Part shown: positions 1-11,896 of the stretch, one piece after another
How the letters are laid out: the number at the start of each line of letters is the position of its first letter
How positions within the stretch are numbered: the first letter of the stretch is position 1
Assembly (NCBI RefSeq): GCF_035046505.1
Contig: NC_089822.1
Coordinates: 103,114,659 to 103,178,658, forward strand
Reading direction: 5' to 3'
DNA length: 64,000 nt
DNA from: Tiliqua scincoides
Lineage: Eukaryota; Chordata; Lepidosauria; Squamata; Scincidae
The notes under the pieces: model-generated
Told to the model about the DNA's origin: nothing
The model's database searches: none
Seen by the model: only the letters and a program-made list of their open reading frames with translations
Translations under genes and position numbers: made by a program

Positions 1-72
1 TTTTGCATTTCTATTATGGATTAAAGGTGAACAATACAACTGAACTCATGACTCATTTCTTTATTTCCAAAG

Positions 73-147
73 ACACTTATCATTGTTCAGCCAGTGGGAA
101 ATGGATTAATGAAGACGGGAAAGCAGAACTTCCAGTTTGTATCCCAG
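73..147 (+). CDS. C1S: C1S penultimate exon (end of CCP2)
   Basis: This 75-bp exon is preceded by ttatttccaaag and followed by gtacaa. It encodes the last CCP2 (sushi) strands with two Cys and the invariant Trp (TYHCSASGKW, then PVCIP). C1R exon 10 at 19477-19551 has the same 75-bp length and the same phase, as expected for paralogues. Confidence 0.93.
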
Positions 148-2583
148 GTACAATGCATGATGTTTAATCTCTCTCTCTCTCTCTCTGGTTGCTGTTACAA
201 AATTTGTTTCTTCTTCACTGCCTCTTGCTAGTCTAGAACAGATCCTACCAATATTTGAAAATTCTCATTTACTTTGTCTAGACAGGTTCCTAAACTGCCT
301 CAGTAATTCAAAATGGCTAACAATCAATGTTAGTTTTTTGAACAGCTTGCCTCCATTCTTTGATTTAAGTCACTGCCAAGATGAGAAATCTAGGCATCAC
401 TCTGCAAAAACTTCAGCTGATAGGGTTTTTTTGTTTGTTTTTGACTGCCTTTGTTGCTAGTAACCACTTTGTTGAACCTGCAGCACAATCCTTACTTGCA
501 CTGGAACAGGCAGGCCAGTGGGCCTGCGCTGTATCCAGCACAGGGTTAGGGCACTTTGTGGCTCAGCCCTGGGCAAGAGGAATCACTTCCCCTTACCCCA
601 GGGAGAGCCACTGCAGCCCCAATAGGGCTACTCGGATCTGCGCCACCTCCGGAGGTAACGCAAATCCATGCAGCCCAGGGCTGGCCCAGGTTGCCTGGGA
701 ATGGGGTTAGGATCTGGCACAATTGCTGGATCCTGGCCTCACCTCCCACTCCCCGTCGCCAGGAACGCCCACCGCCCTCCCTCCCTCTGCCCTGGAACGC
801 CTCCTCCCCACCTCCCCCAAACCCTGCGCCAGCTGAGCTTGGCCAGCGCAAACTCACCCTCCCGGGGGCCCTCGACGGCATGGGAGGCCAGCGCAGACTT
901 GCGCGAGCCTAACCGCCTCTGGAGTGGTGCAAAAGTGCTTTGTGGAACTTTCATGACACTCCTGGGCCAGCTCAAGGGACTTGTACCAGCCTAACATCAT
1001 GTTAGGATTGCGCCCTTAATGACCTAGGGGTTGAGAAAGGAAGGCACAGGAAGAGGCCACAGAGCCTTCTGGGTATAAGGAAAGAGAGACAGAGTACAAA
1101 ACCATAAGAAGGGGGCACATAAGACCCAGGAGCAGCCCAGATAATCCAGTGTCTGGTGGCTTTGTACCAGGCCCTAGGCTAGGCTAGTAAGTGGTGTCCA
1201 CAACAAGGTAAAAGACAGTCTGTGTCCTCCTGCATTCAGCAGGGGTAGAAATTCAATCCTGGTTGGCACCTGTAGGTTCTGAATGCCCAAGATGCCCAGT
1301 GAGCTATAGTGATACCTGGAACGAACATATACGTATGTCAGCTTTTAATGCCTCTTTGTCATATCCTGGCATGAGAATTCAGTGTGACTAGGGCTGTAAT
1401 CCTATATGCTTTCCTGGGGGTAAGCCCCATTGAATGCAATGGGGCTTACTTTTGAGTAGATGTGCATAGGATTGCACTGTAAGAAATAGAACCTTGGGCT
1501 TGGGTTCTACAGGTAGAGGCAAGGATTATTCTCAATGGCACCCAGTCAATGTTACTGGACAAAGTAAACAAGATTGTTCTTGTCCTGCAAGATTGTTGGG
1601 AGAGGCAGATCCACAATACCCTCAGTAAATGGGTTCTAGTTGACTCTCTATCTATTCCAATTATTTTTTCCCCTATAAGAGCACTTTCCCTCTTATACGT
1701 CCACATAAACCATCTGGATTATTTCATCTGCAAGACTCTTGTCATTACCATTTGCAAACTTATTTTTTGGGGGGGTCTTTCTTTTTTTTTACTTCTAGTC
1801 TGTGGTGTTCCCCACACTCCCCTCACTCAGTTTGGGAGGATTTTTGGAGGAATGGTTGCTGAAGCAGGAAACTTCCCTTGGCAAATCTACTTTCAGGATC
1901 CACGAGGTGGTGGAGCTCTTATTTCTGATCGTTGGATACTTACTGCAGCTCATGTGCTGGAAGGACAGTCGACCCCTGTGATCTACGCTGGGAAGCACAT
2001 AGTTGGCCCAAGAGCCTTGGCGAATGCCAAACCACTGGAAGTGGATGCTGCATTCATTCACCCTCGCTGGGAGAGAACACAGGGTTTCCGTGTAAACTTT
2101 GATAATGACATTGCTCTGTTGAGGCTGAAAGAACCTCTGAGGATGGGTCCTACCATCTCACCCATCTGCTTACCTGGTGTGACCTCAGAATATACTTTGC
2201 AGGAGGGTATTCTGGGCTACATCTCTGGTTTTGGCAGGACAGAAAAAGGATTACCAGTAGTAAAACTCAGGGCAGCCATGATTCCTGTGGCAAATATGGA
2301 CAAGTGTAGAAGTGTGAAGCCAGATCCCCCTGCTGATAAGTATGCTTATGAGTTCACAGAAAATATGATTTGTGCTGGGGATGGCCACAGAGACAGCTGC
2401 GGTGGGGACAGTGGTGGGGCTTATGCCATCATGGATCCTCTCAATGAGACACGCTACTATGTCGCTGGCATAGTGTCTTGGGGACCAAAATGTGGCACTT
2501 ACGGTCTTTACACAAAGGTGGCAAACTATATTGATTGGATCACAGAAACCATGAGCCGGCAAGAAGATGGTCCAGAAGACTAG
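73..2583 (+). CDS. C1S: Complement C1s, 3' part (end of CCP2 and serine protease domain)
   Basis: C1s is the serine protease of the C1 complex that, once cut by C1r, cleaves C4 and C2 in plasma. Two coding exons are in the window (73-147 and 1799-2583); the signal peptide, CUB, EGF and CCP1 parts lie off the left edge. The intron begins with gtacaa and ends in cttctag, with both exons in phase 1 at the junction, as in the C1r/C1s family. The protein runs from the last CCP2 strands into VCGVP (the Cys that ties the A chain to the B chain), the activation site GR|IFGG, and a full trypsin-like domain with His in TAAHV, Asp in FDNDIALLR and Ser in GGDSGGAY. Asp in DSCGGDSGG fits the S1 specificity pocket. 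It resembles C1s rather than C1r in VCGVP, FDNDIAL, GTYGLYTKV and its C-terminus. It faces C1R tail-to-tail across about 15.7 kb. Confidence 0.96.
481..1015. mobile_element. Long CAATCC-end non-autonomous element, GC-rich
   Basis: It starts GCAGCACAATCC and ends GGATTGCGCCC, matching the inverted ends of the smaller family members at 11714, 43361 and 57538. The interior is GC-rich and opens several chance reading frames on both strands that resemble no protein. Similar long members sit at 19840-20290, 27242-28239 and 55233-55790. Confidence 0.55.
1391..1476. repeat. Short palindromic AGTAAG-type repeat
   Basis: An approximately 85-bp imperfect palindrome: taatcctatatgc at one end, gcataggattgc at the other, and the inner arms GTAAGCCCCATT and AATGGGGCTTAC. 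Many copies lie elsewhere in the window, densest at 61-63.3 kb. Confidence 0.6.
1799..2583 (+). CDS. C1S: C1S last exon: whole serine protease domain
   Basis: One uninterrupted exon encodes the whole protease domain and ends in TAG at 2581-2583. The active-site Ser uses AGT (AGY type). A protease domain without introns and an AGY serine are known marks of the C1r/C1s/MASP-2 lineage. There are no stops or frameshifts. Confidence 0.96.
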
Positions 2584-5127
2584 ATTCAGGCCACCCCAAG
2601 GTCCTAATCACCCCAAGCTTCTTTTGACATTTTATTCACATAACACTTTATTCAATCCACTGGGTTAGCACCAGAGGGGGACGTTTGGAGCTCAGATCCA
2701 TGTATTTGCAATGTGCTTTCCACCATTTTCATGAGAAGCAAATTGATAGCAGCCAAGAGCTTTCTGGCTTTGTTTTTCTCTTTTTCTGTCTCTTTATCTC
2801 TACATCATTTTTTTTTCCCGTCTTTGGAAGCTGCCATATAGGCTGCTGGGTGCTGCCAATTTTAGAGGGATAAGAGTACAGTATTTCATTTCTGCCCTCT
2901 CAGGTTTTCAGGCATCTAAAGAAGTTGCAACTGGCCCTCCATGAGATAGAGGTGTCCATCTCGGGCAGATGTTGGACAGCCTTAGAGTGGCAGATTAGGA
3001 AACAAGATACAGATCTTACATGTAGATCCTGCAGAACCCCACTGAAACGAGTGATAATCTTGTGCAGCTCTCATTCATTGTGATCTGGCATGTGCAGGAG
3101 AACCTCTTGGTGGATTGTGCCTCGTGCCAACCTCGAATGACTCTAACTGGATTGGGAAAGTTGGGGTATAAATATTTTAAATGAAATACAGTAAAAATAA
3201 ACTAGGAAGGGGGGGGACAGGAGTACTTTGTGTATTGGACCACTCTATGTTGTATAAACTCTGCCATGACTTCTGGATGATGTTAATTCTTGCTAAGATG
3301 ATGGATGATGTTAATTCCTACTAATTCCTTTAAATGACTGAACTTTCAACATTTCTGTTTTTGTGGGAGCAGCTCAGTTGCTTTCCCTTCTTAGGGCTTG
3401 CACAGATTATTATTAGTTCCAAACTATTGGAGTGCCTTTTCCCCTTATTGCCACAGTGGCTCTGGTTCCGATCCTATATCAGTAGTTCCACAACTAAATA
3501 ATTGTAGTGGAAGGAGGAAACAAAACTTTGTAGTTTGAAAGCCCTTCAGCAAGGGGGGGGGGAAAGCCTGTTATTCCATTTAAAAATAATAATAATGAGA
3601 ACTGTGTACTCTAACACTATAGAAGTCAGGAGCGCACATCATTGTAAGACAGCAATGGCCAGCATATTTGGCAGTGTGCCACCGTAAGTCAAACCCAATA
3701 TGTATGATAGTGCCATTCTATAGCACGCTGTGGTACACAGTTCATCCCCCGTCCCCACCACCTGCCATGCCTTGGAACAGTGTTGCCTCTAGCTGCAGAG
3801 GTGGGGCTCAGGCAGCAGCACCAAGGCACACAGGATATTAGGCTTGATTCAGCTTATGCTTCAGCCAGGCACATCCCATTCATGCAACAAATCTCAGGTG
3901 TGTGTCCCTCTCTCTTGTGGCAGTTCTGCCACTGGTTGGCCAACCAATTCAAAAAAGACATTTGCAATGGTGGGATATTGCTACAGGAGAAAGGGTTGCA
4001 ATGCACTATGTTTTTTTTATGAGGTTCACTGCCCTTTAAAACCAGTTCCAAAGCTTTTTTATTAGCATAATGGGAGTTGTTTCCCAATACTGGTGATGGT
4101 ACAAGCACTTTCAAACAGGTGGATATGACCGTCTCACACAAAATGCATCACAATCATGATGGTTTGCTTTTTGGAGGGAGCTTTTGAATTTGGATAGGTG
4201 CTGCAAGACCCTTGAGTCAGTCTGCCAAGCAGTGAAGCATGCCAGAAATGAAATGAAAGTGTATATTGTTTGCAATATGAGGAAGTGAAGAATATTCTTA
4301 TGTCTCTGATCATGACAATGTATCATTGGGACAAGTGCTTGATTGCTGCCACCATGGAAGCACCATAGCTGTATATGAATGTAGAAAGCTGCCCTGATGC
4401 ACACGAAAGCAATATTGACTAGATCAATAGTCCTTGTAACACATGCTACATTTTATTACAGTATATTAAAAAGGACACCAAACTACAGAATCGGGACTGC
4501 TGCTTGTTCTTGTTTTACAGTGCAGGCTTGATGAGGCCCTGTGCTGGTTCATCAGTCTGTTTGTAAGGCTGTGTGAGTATTTCTTGCTGAATCTGGGGTT
4601 CTGGGAATGGGGCCTAATGTATTTCAGATGAACAAGCATTGACATTTTGTGTGAATCTAACTCGGCATCCAGAAAGGTAATACTAGAGATCCACAAGTCA
4701 ATTGCTTATCAACTGGTTGATGGTTTGCTAATTCTAAACTTCTGCCCATTATAGACTGTGTAGACACAAAACCTGTGTGCATCTGAAACTCCAGTTTAAT
4801 CTTCCCTGAATCAATTTACATCAAAAGGCTTTATTTTTTCTAGATGCAATATTATGTGATAAGGTCTCCTCTTTTCCCAAAGTTATGTAATCCAAATTAG
4901 GCAAAGGTACTCAATCCAATCTAATTCAATTTGATCCATTCTATTGCATTTCATTGGTTCTTCCAAAACGATTCTTCTCCTTTTCTCACTACACCAGAAC
5001 TTGATGTCACCCATGAATGTAAAAGGAGATCACACACATTTATGGCGGACAGATCAGTCAATAGCTATTCACCACAACTATACAGAAACTCCATGTACAA
5101 AGGTGGTATATCTTTCTGAAGACTAAG
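2584..5127. other. C1S 3' UTR and anonymous intergenic sequence
   Basis: After the C1S stop the sequence is AT-rich and without a recognisable gene. A SINE/L2-type tail (gttggggtataaat) lies near 3160-3180. Reading frames here are short and resemble nothing I know. Confidence 0.6.
3196..3201 (+). terminator. Candidate C1S poly(A) signal
   Basis: AATAAA about 610 bases after the C1S stop codon. It is the first canonical hexamer I noticed on this strand; no transcript evidence is available. Confidence 0.4.
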
Positions 5128-5260
5128 TGCTAGAGGCTGAAGATAAGGAAGGGCTATTGTCTTCATGCTCTGTAAGTGTCCTGGAGGCAGCTCATTGGCT
5201 GAATTTGGAAATGGTGCTTCAGTCTGATGAAGCAAGGCAATTTTGGGTTCCTATGTTCCT
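5128..5260 (+). mobile_element. CR1-type 3' end remnant
   Basis: A diverged version of the CR1 3' end (clear copies at 15400-15525 and 54546-54694), ending in cctatgttcc. It abuts the start of the RTE-like LINE. Confidence 0.45.
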
Positions 5261-8200
5261 TCTTTACCGGGTAGATAAGGCTCATCAACCTGGGAAGGCA
5301 GCTCATCTAAGAGAAAGAAACTCTGACCTCAAACCTCCACTGCCTTGTGGCTACATCCAGTTATGGAAAAGGCTTCAGGAGTCAACCTCGAGGCAAAATC
5401 AGGAGCTGGAGTCCCTGAGGCAGTTCGCGACTGAACACGCTCTGGCAACTCCTGCGACGCCGCTGGAACCAACCGTATTGGCTTCTGCCTTTCCATTGGA
5501 CCATTTCAGTGATGTGGAGAGGGGGGATTTGCTGCATGGGTAACAGCCTATCCTCCATACCTTCTTTACCCAGGCTTCGCGCACTGGTGAGGACACTCCA
5601 ACTTCGCCATACGGCATCGGCACAACACGGGAAGCAGCAGTTTACCGGTTATAAGTCTTTGCTCGATTGGTGTAGAGCATGACGCCAGGGGCTGCTTCTG
5701 ATGGTGGGAGAGATCATTGCATCTCATTGGGCAGCTACCACCCGCCTTAAGCTGGGCAGTCCCCGGCCAGTAAGGTGCTGCCTCGCCACGGTCCGTTAAC
5801 CTCATGGGGTGCGTGGGGTTTAGGGTGAAAACTGACAAGTGGATCAACAACTCTGCACCAGGCAACAGATAACAGAAAACTCCTGCCCTAAAGCTGGGCA
5901 CCTGGAATGTTAGGACAATGACACCTGGCTTCTCTGACGACCTGCAAGAAATAGACGATGCACGCAAAACAGCTGTCATCGACATGGAGCTGAGCAGACT
6001 GCAGATGGACATCGTCGCCCTTCAAGGGACGAGGCTGCCGGACTCAGGATCTCTCAGGTCAAGGAGAGAAATTTCTCATTTTTCTGGTAGGGAAAACCAC
6101 TAAACAAGACCAGGGAACATGGTGTTGGCTTTGCGAGAACACCATGAAATCCCTGCTGAAATCTATCATCCCACCTTCTGCAGGAAGTGAAAGAATTTTG
6201 TCCCTGCAGCTCCACTCATCAGCAGGACTTGTCACTCTCATCAGTGCATTTGCACCGACTCTGTCATCTTCAGCAAAAGCTGAAGACAAATTCTATGATG
6301 ACCTGGCCACCACTATCAAGAAAATCCCCGAAAGAGCCATTGTTCAGCCTCGGACTTCAATGCTAGAGTTGGTGCTGATCACAGTTCGTGGCCCACTTGC
6401 TTAGGCCAGTTCGGCACTGGGAGGATGAACAAAAATGGCCAACGCCTGCTAGAGCTTTGCTGTCATCATGGTCTCTGCGCCAGCAACACCTTCTTCAACA
6501 CGAAGCCCCAACATAGAGTCTCTTGGAGATACCCAAGATCAAAGCACTGGTACCAGCTCGACCTGATTCTCACCAGACGCTCCAGCCTTCTCAGCATCAA
6601 GTTCACACGCAGTTATCGGTGCTGCCTGCGACACTGACCACTCCCTGGTGTGCAGCAGAATGAAACTGCTAACTAAGTGACTGTATCACACAAAAAAGGA
6701 AGGAAAACCTCATATTGATACCAGCAAGACCTGGGAAAAATGGAGGAATTTGCACGAGCACTTGAGGAATCTCTTCCAGGACCGGCCGATGCAGATGCAT
6801 CCAACAGACAGGAACATTTCAAAAATGCCGTTTACAACACCACCTTGTCCATATTCGGCAAGAAGACCAACGAGACGGCAGACTGGTTTGAAGCCCATTC
6901 TTGAGGAGTTGACACCAGTCATTGAGGAAAAGAGGAGAGCTCTAGCAACATACAAATCCTGTCCCAGTGAGCGCAACCTGCAGGTCCTCCGAGCTGCTCG
7001 CAGCAAAGTCCAGCAGACTGCCAGGAGATGTGCTAATGACTACTGGCTCCAACTCTGTTCCCAGATACAGATAGCAGCTGACATGGGCAACATCAAGGGA
7101 ACGTATGATGGTATCAAGCAGGCCCTAGGTCCAGGACAGAAGAAAACTGCTCCTCTGAAGTCTGCCACAGGCAAGGTCATCCAGGACTGGGTGCAGCAGA
7201 TGGGATACTGGTGCAGCACTACTCTGACCTATATTCCCGAGAAAATGCAATGACCGAGGAAGCACTGAACAACATCGAGTACCTGCCTGTGTTGGAGGAG
7301 CTTGACAGTGAACCAACCCTAGTAGAACTTCACTTGGCCCGGGACTCTCTCGTCTCTGGCAAGGCACCTGGGAAAGACAGCATCCCTGCTGAAGTCCTAA
7401 AGTGCTGCAAAGAGATAATTGCCACTGAGCTGCATGAAATCCTCTGCCTCTGCTGGAGAGAAAGTGGAGTACCACAGGACATGAGGGATGCAAGCATCGT
7501 CACACGGTACAAGAACAAAGGCGACAGGGGTGACTGCAATAACTACCGTGGCAGCGTTGTAGGAAAGCTGTTTGCCCGGGTTGCACTGAAGAGGCTCCAG
7601 GTACTTGCAGAGAGTGTCTATCCAGAATCGCAGTATGGATTCCGAGCCAACAGGTCCACCACTGATATGGTATTATCCCTTAGACAGCTGCAGGGAGAAC
7701 AACAGCCACTCTTTATAGACTTCATAGATCTCACGAAGGCTTTCAACCTGGTCAGCAGGGATGGCCTCTTCAAGATTCTCCCTAAGATTGGATGTCCACC
7801 CAGGCTCCTCAGCATCATCAGGTCTTTCCACAAGGACATGAAGGGCACTGTAGTCTTTGATGGCTCCACATCAGACCCCTTTGACATCCGAAGCGGAGTG
7901 AAGCAGGGCTGTGTTCTTGCTCCAACCTTGTTTGGGATTTTCTTAGCTGTCCTGCTGAAGCAGGCCTTTGGAACTGCAACAGAAGGCATCTATCACTGGA
8001 CCAGATCAGACGGAAAGCTCTTCAACCTCTCCAGACTGAGAGCAAAGTCCAAAGTCCAGCTGAAATGTCTGCATGACTTCCTCTTTGCTGACAATGCAGC
8101 TATCACCGCCCACTCTGCCAAAGATCTCCAGCAGCTCATGAACTATTTTAGCAAGGCCTGCCAAGACTTTGGACTGACAATCAGCCTGAAGAAAACACAG

Positions 8201-9000
8201 GTCATGGTTCAGGATGTGGACTCACCTCCCTGCATTGCAATCTCTGTGCATGAGCTGGAGGTTGTCCATGACTTTGTGTACCTTGGCTCAACGATCTCTG
8301 ACACTCTTTCTCTGGATACCGAGCTAAGCAAACGCATTGGTAAAGCAGCTACCACGTTTTCCAGACTCACAAAGAGAGTCTGGTCCAACAAGAAGCTGAC
8401 GGAACATACCAAGATCCAGGTCTACAGAGCTTGCATCTTGAGTACACTTCTGTACTGCAGCAACTCATGGACTCTTTGCTCACAACCGGAGAAGCTGAAT
8501 GCTTTCCACATGTGCTGCCTCTGACACATCCTTGGTATCACGTGGCAGTACAAAGTTCCAAACAACACAGTCCTGGAACGAGCTGGAATCCCCAGCATGT
8601 ATACAGTGCTGAAACAGAGATGCCTGCGTTGGCTTGGTCATGTCGTGAGAATGGATGATGGTCGGATCCCAAAGGATCTCCTCTATGGAGAACTTTTGCA
8701 GGGAAAGCACCCTACAGGTAGACCACAGCTGTGCTACAATTATATCTGCAAGAGGGATCTGAAAGCCTTAGGAATGAACCTCAACAGATGGGAAACCCTG
8801 GCCTCTGAGCGTCCCGCTTGGAGGCAGGCTGTGCAGCATGGCCTTTCCCAGTTTGAAGAGACATTTGCCAACAAACTAAGGCAAAGAGGCAAAGAAGGAA
8901 GGCCCATAGCCAGGGAGACAGACCATGGACACACTATACTTGCTCCCAGTGTGGAAGGGATTGTCACTCCCGAATCGGCCTTTTCAGCCACACTATGCTG
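5261..9000 (+). mobile_element. RTE-like LINE, nearly full length, decayed
   Basis: A non-LTR retrotransposon of about 3.7 kb. An apurinic-type endonuclease is readable from about 5886 (GTWNVRTM, then LQMDIVALQGTRL, later a LDLILTRR-like segment), broken into several frames. From 7211 a long frame encodes reverse transcriptase: KAPGKDSIPAEVLK, NNYRG, YGFRANRSTTDMV, SGVKQGCVLAPTLF and LFADNAAITAHS. The catalytic YADD-type box reads FADN, so a metal-binding Asp is lost. A TGA at 8522-8524 (probably a decayed CGA) splits the C-terminal region, which continues in the same frame (LRWLGHVVRMDDGR, PKDLLYGEL) to about 8970. The family 3' tail is missing: similarity to the 52.75-kb fragment stops near 8994. 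The clade is inferred from the GTWNVRTM start and the C-terminal RWLGH block. Confidence 0.85.
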
Positions 9001-9230
9001 GTTTGCACTCATCTCATTTATTTATGGATTCTGTATTTTTTTTACCTCTGCAAAAGTGCTATGCTCCAAACTATTTCTTGCATTGATCAACCTTTTGCAT
9101 TCTGTGGTGAAGGCACAAGCACATTTCCTGTGGATCACCTTCCTCTTCACCCTTGGGTCCTGCAAGGGCAAACCAAGACATGGCACAGCAATACAACTAG
9201 TTGTCGGTGCAATGACTCTCTACCACTGAA
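9001..9230. other. Unassigned sequence after the LINE
   Basis: This stretch replaces the LINE's expected 3' tail. It includes an 8-T run and no coding similarity. It may be an older insertion or simply flanking DNA. Confidence 0.4.
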
Positions 9231-9232
9231 GG

Positions 9233-9254
9233 TAGGATGGATGGATGGATGGCC
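9233..9254 (+). repeat. (GATG)n microsatellite
   Basis: Four to five GATG units. RTE-type LINEs often end in short tandem repeats, but the true family tail is absent here, so the link to the LINE is unproven. Confidence 0.7.
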
Positions 9255-10735
9255 CTACCTTAAGCCTTCCCCCCCAGACTGAGACTAGCCACTTTCCTGA
9301 GGCTTTCCTTGTGCTGGAGCACAATGAGAAAGGAGGGAATGAGGGTGTCTGCTGTCCTAGTTGCCCTCTGCCTGCTCACACATAGACCAACTACCCTGTA
9401 GCACTTGTAGCATTCATTCAGACAGCCTAACGGGGAGGGAGAAAGGAGGTAAATAGATCTTAATCAGTCAGGCATTGTTCCTATAAACATAGGCAAATAT
9501 TACAAAAAAAAAAAGACACAGTAGGGAGAATAAGGTACTTGTGATCAGAGACAACACACACATGGTCCCTGCATTGCAAAATCCAGGCTCGCACACATTG
9601 CACACCAGGCTTGGGTTTCAGCCTTTCATTGGCTAGTTGTAGGGTGGGGAAACTAACCCAACCCTTAAGAGCCTGCCCCCAAGCTATGATCAGATGGGAG
9701 AATTTTGCTAATGGACAGGTATGATGAGAACCCAGAGGAGTGCTGAAGGGATCATTCCTGACTCCATCTTCTAAAGAGCATAGGTGCTAATCAGGATGGC
9801 ATCTCTTAGAAGTGTTGCACCTAAGGAGTGCAGCGGGTGTGGATCATATTAGCTGACACCAAGGAGGGGGTGACACCAAAGGAGGAGAGCAACAGATGGA
9901 GCAAAAGACTAATAAGCCAAGTCTACCTGGTGGATAGATTTGGACTCCACACCAGGAAGCCTCTTCTGCCACAGCTAGTGGGGGGAGGAACCTTCGCCAT
10001 GGGGCTGCCATGCCTGTGGAGGGAGGAGAGTTTAATTCTGCTCCCCAGACAGGTAGACTTGCCCCCTGCACACAAAAAGGGTGACCAACTCTGACTGGGA
10101 GGCCAGGTCTACCCACCTAGTAGACCAAGGCTTCACATCAGGAAGCCTGGGCTCTGAGGACTTTTCCAGCAGTCACCACCACCCTCCATCTTGTTTTGGC
10201 TCCTCCCCTCCATTTGGCTGGATGACACAAATCCTAGTGACATCAGGTCCTTTAGATTAGATGGGCCACCTAAAAGTGCTACCAGGCCTTCTGGCCTGGA
10301 CACAGAGACACAAGAGACAGAGGCAGAGTTTGTAATGGACGAGTTGAACCACACAGGATGAAGCCAGGCTGCTTCCATTTAAGACACAGGCTGTGGCTTT
10401 AGCAAGGGGTGAAGCCTTTCTATTCACCACAGCCTCGCTTGGTAAAACATAACATCCCTTTTCTTTTCTCTACACCCAGAGTACAAAAACTTACTCACTT
10501 AGTTTGGCACTTCATGTGTATGATGAAATCAACTCTAGATCACAAAACCTTCTGTCCATGCCTGACTCATGCCCCCGCCTGAAGCCTGAGATGGAACTGA
10601 AGTGCTCCTCCCACCATGGCATGCAAGATGCACAGTGCAAACTTTATATCCCCCTTATTTCTTTCCTCCTCCTGCCAGCATCCTTCTCTCCTTGTGGCAC
10701 CCCCTCCTTTGGGTTTTCTCCCTGCTCCAAGCTGG
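9255..10735. other. Intergenic, nothing recognised
   Basis: No gene, RNA or clear repeat end was found. There is an A run near 9505 and several short reading frames without similarity. Confidence 0.5.
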
Positions 10736-10789
10736 TGGTCTCCCATCCAAGTACTAACCAGGCCTGACCCTGCTTAGCTTCCGAGATCA
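10736..10789 (-). mobile_element. 5S-derived SINE fragment
   Basis: The reverse complement reads the middle of 5S rRNA: AAGCTAAGCAGGGTC (A box), GCCTGG (intermediate element) and TTGGATGGGAGACC (start of the C box). The LINE-type tail is absent, so it is truncated on both sides. Confidence 0.8.
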
Positions 10790-10827
10790 AGGAGGAAGGG
10801 AAGGGTGGGGAGCAACTGAGCAGAGCA

Positions 10828-10900
10828 AACCTATGCTTGGCTACTCAGAAGGAAGTCCCATTGTTTTCCATAGTGTTTACTCTCAGGAAAGTTTGCATAT
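10828..10900. repeat. Short palindromic AGTAAG-type repeat, diverged
   Basis: Contains ctactcagaaggaagtccc and the facing arm tttactctcaggaaagt. It is a degenerate copy of the unit seen at 61-63 kb. Confidence 0.5.
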
Positions 10901-11607
10901 GTTCCTCTCTACCTTCTGAAAGGGGAACAGGGAATTAGGAAGATGAGGAGGGCAGTTCCAGTGAACAGCCATAGATCCAGGTGGAACCAGTATGCAAAGT
11001 GGTTTGGCTGCTCTGGCAAATGTGCTACTGGGAGCCCATTGTCACACTGGAGCTTATTATAAGGCTGACTGCCTGGATTCTGCCACAATAAATGCTAGTC
11101 TTAAGTTGTCACAGGACTCTAGGTTTTAAATTCTTTTGTTGCAAAAGATTAATGCGGCTGGCCCTCTGGAAAGTGTTTGGGGTGATCCATGAAAGTGCAA
11201 TAAAACTCTGGAGGACTGAATGAGCCGAAATTGAAGGTCAACAAATGAAAAAGTCAACAAGTTCAAAGCAGCCTTCCATGGCGATTGCACAATGTTGAAA
11301 CTTTTTTTTCACCAACTGGAATTTCCCCTCACCCACCCTCTTCATAGAAGTTGACTGATTTCTCGAAAATACAAAAGCAAACAAACAAAAAACACTCCAG
11401 TTTGAAAGGATCCTACAACCCCCATCTCACAGGCTTAGGCAAACATGGGGGCTGAGAAACTAGATTTGGGCATCTTTTCTCTCTGTGGGTACTACTTAGG
11501 GGCTTAGTGGAGGGAAAGATCCAATTATGACATTAGAGAATGATTTGAAAAAAACAGCAAGGAAGAGGGAAGGCATGGAGTCATAGAGAGGGAATGTCCC
11601 TAACAGG

Positions 11608-11685
11608 CCAATCCTATGCATGTCTACTCAGAAGTAAGTTCCATTATGCTCAATAGGGGGTTACTCTCAGGAAAGTGTGTTTAGG
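11608..11685. repeat. Short palindromic AGTAAG-type repeat
   Basis: Starts ccaatcctatgcatgtc and ends gtgtttaggattg, with inner arms cagaagtaagttcc and gggttactctcagg. A near-complete unit. Confidence 0.6.
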
Positions 11686-11713
11686 ATTGAAGACTTAGTT
11701 GCTAACATCCAAG

Positions 11714-11896
11714 GGCGCAATCCTAACCCCTTAGGCTTTCCAGCACTGGCATAGCGGTGCCAATGGGACATGTGCTGCATCCTGCAGTTGGGTATCACTC
11801 ACAGAGGCCTCCTCAAAGTAAGGGAACATACCTCAGAGCTGCATTGCTCTTATGTCAGTGCTTTCCAGCACTGACATAAGGGGTTAGGATTGCGCC
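11714..11896. mobile_element. CAATCC-end non-autonomous DNA element
   Basis: Inverted ends GGCGCAATCCTAACCCC and GGGGTTAGGATTGCGCC are exact reverse complements. An inner pair built on CTTTCCAGCACTG is repeated at both sides. It has no coding capacity. No target duplication is evident at this copy. Confidence 0.75.

Larger units (their letters stand above)
148..1798 (+). other. C1S last intron
   Basis: The intron holds a (CT)n run near 168-186, a GC-rich CAATCC-end element (481-1015) and one short palindromic AGTAAG-type repeat (about 1391-1476). Its end has a strong T-rich tract just before the acceptor. I see no other gene. Confidence 0.8.

Noticed and set aside
546-994. Overlapping GC-rich reading frames
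   Set aside because: They lie within a CAATCC-end element in a C1S intron and are open by composition only.
9233-9254. Authentic 3' terminus of the RTE-like LINE
   Set aside because: RTE elements may end in short repeats, but the family tail deduced from 52754-52842 is absent between 9000 and 9233, so the (GATG)n run may be unrelated.
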